A stretch of DNA of 29,451 nt from Streptomyces sp. NRRL S-118 (GTDB lineage: Bacteria; Actinomycetota; Actinomycetes; Streptomycetales; Streptomycetaceae). The notes under the pieces were generated by a model that ran no database searches, was not told the DNA's origin, and saw only the letters and a list, made by a program, of their open reading frames with translations. Positions 1 to 6,265 of this stretch are shown here, in pieces (the stretch's first letter is position 1; the number at the start of each line of letters is the position of its first letter). The stretch lies in assembly GCF_000716335.1 (NCBI RefSeq), contig NZ_KL591034.1, positions 7,143 to 36,593 of the forward strand. The letters run 5' to 3'. The position numbers and the translations under genes were made by a program.

Positions 1-381
1 GACTACGAGGGGCTGCGCGCGTACTGCCGCAGCAAACTCGCACCGAGCTCGGCGACGTTCGAGCTCGCCGCCGAGCTCGACGGCACCGGCGTCACGGTCA
101 ACACCCTTCACCCGCCCACCTCATGGACACCGATACGGGGTGCTGGAGTACGGCCTCCGCCCCATCGCGAACAATCGGGACGAGCCTGCGCAGGGCAGCT
201 TCGGCGTGAGGTTGTCGACCACGCTTTGGCGCAGGTCATCGAGGACCTCATCGGCGTCCGGGACTGGACCGAGGCCGGCGTCTGGCCACCACCAGGACCA
301 CTCGCGAAGAGAAGTGCTCCAGACAGCGATTGCGCTTGCCGCACCAGCAGTAACTGGCTGCCGGAGGGAAGTTCATTCTGA
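1..381 (+). pseudogene. Short-chain dehydrogenase/reductase remnant (left end outside window)
   Basis: The first ~40 codons in frame 1 read as the C-terminal half of a classical SDR. A Y-x(3)-K-like active-site segment (AYCRSKLA) is followed by helix residues and then the VNTLHP strand-turn that normally precedes the substrate loop. After about base 120 the frame loses the family pattern. A neighbouring frame carries family-like text (MLEYGLRPIANNRDE near base 140), which indicates at least one frameshift. The frame-1 stop is at 379-381, and no NAD-binding half can be seen because it lies outside the window. In this family such proteins oxidise or reduce alcohol/carbonyl substrates. Here the gene is most likely inactive. 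A sequencing error could in principle explain the shift. Confidence 0.6.
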
Positions 382-623
382 AACGATCAGTCAGCCGATG
401 GAGGCCCGTCGCTACCCGGGCGCCATGGTTCCCCTGGTCCCCGGCGAGCGTTGTGCGCCGCGGACCCGCCCCGCTTCCGCCGGCCACCTCCGTTCCACCT
501 CCCGCCTACGCCGGACGACACGCTTCGAGCGGGATGTGGCGAGTTCACGCAACACGCTTCAGCGGGTCCTGACCATCTCCGATGGTCACTGTGTGTTCCC
601 GAAACCGGTGTGAGTGAGGTCTG
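382..623. other. Intergenic region with one short hairpin
   Basis: No coding frame with convincing family content was found. The one visible structure is a 7-bp inverted repeat, GACCATC/GATGGTC at 571-587 with a 3-base loop, 36 bp before the DUF6415 start. It could be an operator or a weak hairpin; there is no further evidence. Confidence 0.4.
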
Positions 624-1244
624 ATGCGTACAGTCAGTGACATTCAGCACGTCAGTAGCAGCCTTCAGCCCGACCTTCAGCCCCGCGTCGCCCGTGGGCT
701 GGACCGGCCCACGAAGCCCTCGGGCCAGAACCACACGGACGCCCGGAGCGAAGCCGGCAAGGCCATACTGCCGGCGCGCGTGCAGAAGGGGTACGGTCAG
801 GGTGCCGCGGCCACCAGCACCTGCACGGTCCTGTACGACCCCGACGGACTGATCGAGTCCGGGATCCCCCTCGACCGCGCCCCGTTCGAGGCACTCGCCA
901 CCGCCGTGCTCAGCAGCGCGGACCCGGCGCTCCCGGCCGGTGACTGCCAGCAGATCGCACTCGCACTGACCGGCCACGCCCGGGCGGTGGTCACCGACCT
1001 CCACCACCGCGCCCGGCTTCTGCCCGCGGACGACGCCCGCCGCACACCGGCCGAGGCGGTCCTCGACGCGGCGGAGCAGCATCTGTCCGCACCGCTGCAG
1101 GGCACCGCGCACTGCGTCCGGAGCCGCGCCGCGCTGGTCCGTGCGCTCTACGAGCAGCTCGACCGCCTGAAGGGAACACCTCTCCGCACCGTCACCCCGG
1201 ATGCCGAACGGGACCGGCCGGCCGGTCAGTCGGCACGGGACTGA
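624..1244 (+). CDS. DUF6415-family protein
   Basis: A 206-aa protein. Its C-terminal ~110 residues match the pattern I know for the Streptomyces DUF6415 family: a helix with ALTGHARAVVTDLHHRA, then LLPADDARRTPAEAVLDAAEQHLSAP, then a final helix ending in LYEQLDRLK. The first ~60 residues look disordered (many Gln, Pro, Arg), so translation may start further downstream, although the ATG at 624 has a GAGGT-like sequence just before it. Members of this family often lie near natural-product or conservon-type loci; their biochemical role is unknown. There is no signal peptide or membrane segment, so it is probably cytosolic. Its 3' end overlaps the 3' end of the convergent lipoprotein gene by 19 bp. 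Confidence 0.6.
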   Translation: MRTVSDIQHVSSSLQPDLQPRVARGLDRPTKPSGQNHTDARSEAGKAILPARVQKGYGQGAAATSTCTVLYDPDGLIESGIPLDRAPFEALATAVLSSADPALPAGDCQQIALALTGHARAVVTDLHHRARLLPADDARRTPAEAVLDAAEQHLSAPLQGTAHCVRSRAALVRALYEQLDRLKGTPLRTVTPDAERDRPAGQSARD

Positions 1245-1681
1245 TGGAAGCCGGTGATGTTGAGCTTGATGCCGTCGGTGGTCTTGAGGGTGGTGCGGTG
1301 CTCGCCCGTGATGGTCTGGCCGGGCTTGACGTCGGTGGCGGGCTGAGACTTCCTGGCCACTCGGTCGCCCTTGGCGTCGACCGCTTCCCACTCCCAGCTG
1401 TAGGTGGCTGTGCGGTCGCTGTTGTTCTTGATCGTCCACACGACCCGGATGTCGCTGGTCCCCCCTTCCGAGCGGTCGCTGAGCTCGAAGCGGACCAGGT
1501 CCCCGCGCTCCTCGTCGCTCCGCTCGCCCGGCGTCGCGCTCTGCGTCTGCCGGGTGGTGGGCTCGCCGGACGGGGTGGGGGTGGTGCTCGGGTCGCCGGC
1601 GCACGCGGAGCCGAAGACGAGACCGGTTCCCACGGCCACCGCAGCGATCACCGGTCCCACCCGGCGCTGGTGCTGGCTCAT
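1226..1681 (-). CDS. Small secreted lipoprotein with FxLYD-like beta domain
   Basis: 151 aa. A short hydrophobic segment (VIAAVAVGTGLVFGSAC) ends in a cysteine at about residue 28, which suggests a lipoprotein signal peptide, although the lipobox (GSAC) is not canonical. A Thr/Ser/Pro linker follows. The remaining ~100 residues form an Ig-like beta domain containing the pattern VVWTIKNNSDRTATYSWEWEAVDAKGDRV, typical of FxLYD/DUF4352-type extracellular domains. The start is supported by a strong GGAGGTGAGGAGG-type ribosome site just upstream. It is divergent from the 403-aa gene. Function unknown; probably tethered to the outer face of the membrane. Confidence 0.6.
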   Translation of the reverse strand: MSQHQRRVGPVIAAVAVGTGLVFGSACAGDPSTTPTPSGEPTTRQTQSATPGERSDEERGDLVRFELSDRSEGGTSDIRVVWTIKNNSDRTATYSWEWEAVDAKGDRVARKSQPATDVKPGQTITGEHRTTLKTTDGIKLNITGFHQSRAD

Positions 1682-1852
1682 GACAGGCTCCTCCTCACCT
1701 CCATAGTGCGCCGGTTCCCCCTTCCGTACCTCGCCCGCGGCCCCGGACGTCGCCGTGGGCCCGCCGGACCTGCCCGACCTGCCGGGCCCGGCCGGCGTAC
1801 CGCTGTCGGCCCGCCCTGCACAAGTGGGAGGCGGGCTGCCGGGGCCGCGATC

Positions 1853-1858
1853 TAGCAT
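1853..1858 (+). promoter_or_regulatory. -10 box placing the transcript start at GTG 1865
   Basis: TAGCAT lies 6 bases before the GTG at 1865. That spacing predicts a leaderless mRNA and favours the GTG over the ATG at 1874. No clear -35 was recognised. Confidence 0.4.
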
Positions 1859-1864
1859 CCCGGG

Positions 1865-3076
1865 GTGCCGGACATGGAGACGCTGATCCCGTCGGCCGGG
1901 CGGGCCGACACCGACGCCCTGCGCGCGTACGACGCCGACGAGCTCGCCCGGTACGTGGCCGAGCCGTCCCACCCCTGGTGGCGGCGGACGGCCTGCGCGC
2001 AGGCGCTCGCCGGACGCGTGCCGGAGGCGTGGGCCGGCGCTCTGCTCGACCGGGTCCGCGACGCCGGGGACGCGGGGGAGGTCCGCAGGGCGTTGCTGGA
2101 CATCGTCGGCGGCCGCCCGGAACTGCTGCCGTGGCTGCGCCACGAGGACCGCCGCCTGGAGACCTCGTACGGCATGCCGGAGGCGTTGGTCAGGACCCGC
2201 GGCCTGATCGGCGACCTCACCGTGGCCGGGGAAGCGGCCACCCTCGCGGCCGACCCGTGGCGGCACGGCCAGGAGGCTGGCGAGGCGGCGCTGGACGCGC
2301 TCGTCGAGCGCCATGGTGCTGAAGCCGTCATGGCCCGCCTCGGGGAGGACCGGCCCGAGGACCGGCTCTTCCGTCTGCGGATGCGGTTCCGGGCCGGCGA
2401 GGACGTGACGTACGCGCTCGCCGACCCCGACCGGCTGGTGGCCCACCGTGCCCACACGCTGGCCCACGACGCCGGACGCCTCCGGTCGTACCTCACCGAG
2501 GCCCCCACGACCGAGGCGAGGCTCTGGGCCGTCCTCGCACTCCACGAGCTCACCGAGGACGTGGACGAGACCCGAGCGCTGTACGAGGCGCTGGGCCGCC
2601 CCCGGGTCGAGGTCCCCGGCCTGGACGAGGAGCTGCGCACGGCGATCCTGCACGAGCACGTGTCCTGGAGCGAGCGGCTGACCGACCCCCGCTGGCGCGT
2701 CGAGGCCCTGTGCGCCGCACCACCCGCACGCCACGACGTGGAGGGCTGGCTGCGCCGCGCCACCGAGGCGCTCACCTCCGCGGGCTTCGCGCCGAAGCCC
2801 CCCGTGCACTGCGCGGCCGAGTACCGGCAGGGCGACGGGACCTACCACATCATCGAGTTCGACGACGGCGACAGCGAGGTCTGGATCAGTACCCTCGGCC
2901 GCTTCGCGATCGCCCGCGAGGGCGGGACCGCGGCCCGCCCGGTGCTGGAAGCGGCGGGCCTGCGCTGGATCGACGAGATGACCGAAGCCGTCGAGGTCAC
3001 CGGCCTGCACGTCTACTACTTCGGCCGGCGTGCGGAACTCTGCGTCGACACCCTGCTGTTCTACTGGCAGGACTGA
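1865..3076 (+). CDS. Helical-repeat (HEAT-like) hypothetical protein with C-terminal beta domain
   Basis: 403 aa, no signal peptide or membrane segment. Residues ~10-300 are a succession of amphipathic helix pairs rich in Ala, Leu, Arg and Glu (for example PEAWAGALLDRVRDAGDAGEVRRALLDIV and TEARLWAVLALHELTEDVDETRALYEAL), the look of HEAT- or ARM-like solenoids used for protein binding. The last ~100 residues change character to a beta-rich domain (YHIIEFDDGDSEVWISTLGRFAI, then LHVYYFGRRAELCVDTLLFYWQD). I do not recognise a named family. The start is GTG 1865, supported by a -10 box 6 bases upstream; ATG 1874 is an alternative with GGGG 8 bases before it. The two-part build (solenoid plus small beta domain) recalls some toxin-immunity proteins, but no toxin gene is adjacent. 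Confidence 0.55.
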   Translation: MPDMETLIPSAGRADTDALRAYDADELARYVAEPSHPWWRRTACAQALAGRVPEAWAGALLDRVRDAGDAGEVRRALLDIVGGRPELLPWLRHEDRRLETSYGMPEALVRTRGLIGDLTVAGEAATLAADPWRHGQEAGEAALDALVERHGAEAVMARLGEDRPEDRLFRLRMRFRAGEDVTYALADPDRLVAHRAHTLAHDAGRLRSYLTEAPTTEARLWAVLALHELTEDVDETRALYEALGRPRVEVPGLDEELRTAILHEHVSWSERLTDPRWRVEALCAAPPARHDVEGWLRRATEALTSAGFAPKPPVHCAAEYRQGDGTYHIIEFDDGDSEVWISTLGRFAIAREGGTAARPVLEAAGLRWIDEMTEAVEVTGLHVYYFGRRAELCVDTLLFYWQD

Positions 3077-3078
3077 CG

Positions 3079-3189
3079 GTGCGACAGGAACGGAGGCAGG
3101 CCGTGCTCGTCACCCACGACCGGGTGCTGCGGGAGTCCTTCTCGGGCGACCGCCTCCACCTCGTGGCGGGCCGCCCGGCGGCGCCCTGA
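3079..3189 (+). pseudogene. ABC-type ATPase C-terminal relic
   Basis: A 36-codon open frame reads VLVTHDRVLRESFSGDRLHLVAGRPAAP before its stop. VTHDR is the switch (H-loop) histidine motif of ABC ATPases, and the text after it resembles the very end of ABC-F-type (antibiotic-resistance or translation-factor) proteins. No Walker A, signature or Walker B motif precedes it; the stop codon of the 403-aa gene lies directly upstream. This is best read as the surviving tail of a deleted gene. Confidence 0.5.
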
Positions 3190-3214
3190 CCGCGGACCCG
3201 GACGCGCAAGCTCA

Positions 3215-3230
3215 GGACTTGCTCAAGTCC
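3215..3230. repeat. Inverted repeat, possible operator
   Basis: GGACTTG-CT-CAAGTCC, two perfect 7-bp arms separated by 2 bases. It lies about 85 bp before the small Gly/Cys-rich gene. The short spacer suits a dimeric regulator site better than a terminator. No regulator is assigned. Confidence 0.35.
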
Positions 3231-3312
3231 GGTTGGATCGCAAGCCCCGATGGGCATCGTCCCCGCACACACCACGCGGCACGAACGCGTGACCGAGACC
3301 CACGGGGGCAAC

Positions 3313-3504
3313 ATGACCGACTTCCTGCTGATCGCGGGCTTCGCCGCGATCGTGATCCTGCTCGTCATGTCGAGCGGGCGGAAGAAGACGAAGCGCCGGC
3401 GCGGCCGTGGGGGCGGCGACGGGGGTGGCGGCTGCGGCAGTGGCGGCTTCTCGTGCGGTGGCGGGTCCTCCTGCGGCGGCGGCGGAGGCGGTGGCGGCGA
3501 CTGA
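3313..3504 (+). CDS. Gly/Cys-rich small membrane protein
   Basis: 63 aa starting at ATG 3313, which has GGGGG 6-7 bases upstream. Residues ~4-20 form one transmembrane helix (FLLIAGFAAIVILLVM). A very basic stretch follows (RKKTKRRRGRGG), then a tail of almost only Gly, Ser and Cys with three cysteines (GCGSGGFSCGGGSSCGGG). The basic stretch after the helix predicts the tail is cytoplasmic. The GGFxCGGGxxCGGG-like pattern is similar to tails of small bacterial membrane proteins annotated only as hypothetical. The cysteines could bind metal or form disulphides, but nothing in the sequence proves this. A longer frame from 3250 exists but adds a non-hydrophobic leader. Confidence 0.55.
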   Translation: MTDFLLIAGFAAIVILLVMSSGRKKTKRRRGRGGGDGGGGCGSGGFSCGGGSSCGGGGGGGGD

Positions 3505-3622
3505 AGCGCCGCATCATGGCGGTGCATGCGGCGCGCGGGAGGGCGGACGGTGGGCGACGGCTCGGGACGGGCCCGCCGGGGCCGCCGGACAGCTCCGCGA
3601 AGTGAGCGGCGGCCGGCGGAGC

Positions 3623-3655
3623 GAGGTACGTGACCGCGCGGCGGTCACGTACCTC
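3623..3655. terminator. Bidirectional terminator hairpin
   Basis: Two perfect 15-bp arms (3623-3637 and 3641-3655) with a 3-base loop, between the small membrane protein gene and the convergent MFS gene. There is no long T-run, which is usual for Streptomyces terminators. Confidence 0.8.
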
Positions 3656-3763
3656 TTGGGACCGGGCCGGCCGGACGCCCGCCGAAAGCTCCGGGCCGCT
3701 GCCATCGGGCTCGTCTCCCGGTGGCAGCGGCCGGTCCGTTGTGCCGCACGCACCGGATCCGGC

Positions 3764-4948
3764 TCACTGGGCGACGGCGAAGGAGGAGAGGAGTGTCGCA
3801 GCGGCGAGGCTGCCCCAGAGGGCGGCCGAGCCGTGGGGCGCGAGGGTGGTGATGACCACCGGGGAGACGGCGAGGCCGACGCCCGTGGAGAGCTCGAAGC
3901 GGGCGAGGGCACGTCCCAGGACGCGGGACGGGGCGAGGGCGGTGACGAGCGCGGTGGCGCTGCCGGCGTAGATGATCTCGCCGAGGGTGCAGATGACGGA
4001 CACCGCGGCGACGGCCGGGGCGCCCCAGCCGTGTCCCAGTGAGGTGGCCGCGAGGAAGCCGAGGTAGGACGCGGTGAGGATCACGCCGGCGAGAGCCAGT
4101 ACGGCCCGCCGGGAGAAGCGGGACATCAGGACTGTGACCGGAACCTGCAGGGTGACCACCAGCACGGTGTTGGCCACGAAGACGGCTGCCGACCACACCG
4201 GGGACGCGTGCAGTTGTGTGACCAGGATGAGAGGCAGCGCGATTTCGGGAACATTGAGGCAGAAGGCGTAGATCACGTTGCCGGCCAGCAGAGCGCGCAT
4301 CCGCGGTGCGGGCCCGTCGGTCCCGTCCTCGGCCGGGGCAGTGGCCGGCTGCGCGCGGAGGCGGACCGACCACGCCAGGGCCGCCGCGGCGAGATGGGCG
4401 AGCCCGGTGACGGCTGCCAGCGCCTGCAACGCGGTGGTGCCACCCGCCAGGCATGCGGTGGCGATGAGCGCGCCCGCGCCCAGGCCCGCGTTGCGCAGGG
4501 CGCGGCCTGCCGCGAGAACGGCGTCCCGTTCCCGGCCGTGGGCGACCGTGGCCACGAGCGCCGCATGGGCGGCCGGCCACGCCTGGTTGCCGATGCCGAG
4601 GAAGAGCGCCGCCGTCGCGAACAGCCAGACGTGCCCCGCCGGGGTGGCCAGCAGCAGCACGACGCCCAGCACCCGCACCAGCATCGACGCCGCCACGACC
4701 GTGCTGCGTGCGCCCCGGTCCAGCCATCGGCCCACCACGGGCATGCACACCAGACCCGCGACGACGGCGACCGTCATGGCGGTGCCGGTGACCGGCGCGG
4801 ATAGCCGCAGCACCGTCATCCCGTAGAGCAGCAGGAAGGGCCGCAGCAGGCCGGTGCCGAGCGCGTCCACGGTCAGGGCGACGGCGTAACGGGGGCCTCC
4901 GGAGGCACGGACGAGGGCACGCGGCTCGATCTTGGTGGTGGTTGCCAT
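3764..4948 (-). CDS. MFS transporter
   Basis: 394 aa with about 12 hydrophobic helices, the usual size for a major facilitator superfamily drug/metabolite exporter. The motif-A loop between helices 2 and 3 is visible as VVGRWLDRGARSTV, and the second half carries the equivalent loop MSRFSRRAVLALAG. The N-terminus (MATTTKIEPRALVRASGGPRYAVALTVDALGTGLLRPFLLLY) fits the first helix. No good ribosome site precedes ATG 4948; a GTG at 4957 is an alternative. It is divergent from a DUF5937-ArsR regulator with a perfect palindrome between them, a common Streptomyces pairing in which the regulator is expected to control the exporter. Substrate unknown. Confidence 0.85.
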   Translation of the reverse strand: MATTTKIEPRALVRASGGPRYAVALTVDALGTGLLRPFLLLYGMTVLRLSAPVTGTAMTVAVVAGLVCMPVVGRWLDRGARSTVVAASMLVRVLGVVLLLATPAGHVWLFATAALFLGIGNQAWPAAHAALVATVAHGRERDAVLAAGRALRNAGLGAGALIATACLAGGTTALQALAAVTGLAHLAAAALAWSVRLRAQPATAPAEDGTDGPAPRMRALLAGNVIYAFCLNVPEIALPLILVTQLHASPVWSAAVFVANTVLVVTLQVPVTVLMSRFSRRAVLALAGVILTASYLGFLAATSLGHGWGAPAVAAVSVICTLGEIIYAGSATALVTALAPSRVLGRALARFELSTGVGLAVSPVVITTLAPHGSAALWGSLAAATLLSSFAVAQ

Positions 4949-4987
4949 GGCGCTCACGGTGCGGCCGGCCGCCGGGCCCGGCACGTG

Positions 4988-5008
4988 GGTTGACGGACCC
5001 CGTCAACC
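4988..5008. promoter_or_regulatory. Palindromic operator between MFS and ArsR genes
   Basis: Perfect interrupted palindrome: GGTTGACGG, 3 bases, CCGTCAACC. It contains a -35-like TTGAC hexamer on each strand and lies 40 bp from each divergent gene, the expected place for a winged-helix ArsR dimer to repress both. Assignment to this regulator is inference from position. Confidence 0.6.
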
Positions 5009-5048
5009 GGCGCCGTCAGCGGCCGGTCCCGTCGGTGATGATGAGGGG

Positions 5049-6134
5049 ATGACGCTGAGGATCGACATCGGCGGCCTGCCGTCCGAGCGACTGCGGTTCG
5101 CCGCCTCCCCGCTGGCCGAGCTGACCGCGATGCTGCACGTGCTGGCCGAGCCCGGGCATCATCCGCAGCTCGCGGACTGGGCCGCGGGTGTGTGGGCGGG
5201 CCTGCGGCCGGAACTGGCCGAGCGGTTGCGGGAGGCGGAGTTCCTCTGGCGTTCCTCCCAGGCCGACTTCCTGATTCCCGCCCGGCCCCGGCCGACCCTC
5301 GCCGAGGAGCTGGACGACGTGGACCGGATCGACGACGAGACGTATGCGACCGCCGCGCTGGTCACCACGTGCGGGACCCGCCGCGCCCACCCCGCCGCGC
5401 CGTCGCCGCTCACCGACGCGACCGCGCGCGAGCGGGCCCTGGACCTGGCCCAGGCGCGCGGCGCGCGGCAGGAGGCCTTCGCGGAACGGCTGCTCGGGGA
5501 TCCGGCGGCCGTACGGGCGCGGGTGCGCCGCACCCTCGAGCACTGCGCCGAAGCCTTCTTCGACGCCGCCTGGGCAGAGGCCGCCGTGCATCTCGCGACC
5601 GACCTGCGCCTGAAGAACGACCTGCTGAAGCGCCAGGGCATCGGGGCGGCACTCGCCTCGGTATCCGGCGCGGTCACCCTCGCGCCGGACGGCGACTGCA
5701 TCATCGTGGACAAGCTGCAGGACAAGGCGACCGCCGCCCACGGCGCGGGGGTCACCTTCATCCCCAGTGTCTTCAACCGCCCGCACCTGGTGGTGGTCCA
5801 CACGCCCGGGTGGCCACCGGTCGTGCAGTACCCCGTGGCCGAGCCGAGCCCCGCGGAGCCGGCGTCGCTGGAGACGGTCACCCTGCGGCTGGAGGCACTC
5901 GCACACCCTGTACGGCTCCGGCTGCTGCGCACCCTCGCCCGCGGCCCGCACACCACCGGTGAACTGGCCCACACCTGGGAGCTTTCACCCCCGGAGGTCT
6001 CCCGCCACCTCGCCGTCCTGCGTCGCGCCGATCTGCTCTCGGCCCGACGGCACGGCCGCTACGTGCGCTACACCCTCAACCTGCCCGGCCTCACGGCGCT
6101 GGGCACCGATCTGCTGGCGGCCGTACTGCGCTGA
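5049..6134 (+). CDS. DUF5937 / ArsR-family transcriptional regulator
   Basis: 361 aa. Residues ~1-270 match the DUF5937 N-terminal domain that Streptomyces couples to ArsR helix-turn-helix domains (opening LRIDIGGLPSERLRFAASPLAELTAMLHVL; later FIPSVFNRPHLVVVHTPGWPPVVQYPVA). Residues ~280-361 are the ArsR winged helix: LEALAHPVRLRLLRTLARGPHTTGELAHTWELSPPEVSRHLAVLRRADLLSARRHGRYVRYTLN. No metal-binding Cys pair of the arsenic-sensing kind is seen, so the signal is probably a small molecule sensed by the large N-terminal domain. Start ATG 5049 is preceded by GATGAT six bases away, compatible with a leaderless mRNA. It is divergent from the MFS gene and probably represses it. Confidence 0.8.
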   Translation: MTLRIDIGGLPSERLRFAASPLAELTAMLHVLAEPGHHPQLADWAAGVWAGLRPELAERLREAEFLWRSSQADFLIPARPRPTLAEELDDVDRIDDETYATAALVTTCGTRRAHPAAPSPLTDATARERALDLAQARGARQEAFAERLLGDPAAVRARVRRTLEHCAEAFFDAAWAEAAVHLATDLRLKNDLLKRQGIGAALASVSGAVTLAPDGDCIIVDKLQDKATAAHGAGVTFIPSVFNRPHLVVVHTPGWPPVVQYPVAEPSPAEPASLETVTLRLEALAHPVRLRLLRTLARGPHTTGELAHTWELSPPEVSRHLAVLRRADLLSARRHGRYVRYTLNLPGLTALGTDLLAAVLR

Positions 6135-6207
6135 GTGCCCACTGCCGTGACGCCCTTGCGGCACGATCGTCACACGTTTCCCCCACAACTCGCCTTCCTC
6201 TGTGTAT

Positions 6208-6251
6208 GGTTAACCGAGTTCACACCTCGACGTGCAACGTAAAAGGTTAAC
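6208..6251. promoter_or_regulatory. Paired GGTTAAC elements before secreted protein gene
   Basis: Two identical 7-mers GGTTAAC at 6208-6214 and 6245-6251, start to start 37 bp, just before the ribosome site of the secreted protein. The first overlaps a -10-like TATGGT (6206-6211). A/T-rich GTTAAC is conspicuous in this GC-rich DNA. Possible binding sites for a regulator. Confidence 0.4.
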
Positions 6252-6265
6252 AAGAGGGGGGTCAG

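Noticed and set aside
1226..3010. 594-codon minus-strand open frame extending the small lipoprotein upstream
   Set aside because: The upstream part is antisense to the 403-aa gene and has no family text; the lipoprotein has its own signal peptide and ribosome site at 1681.
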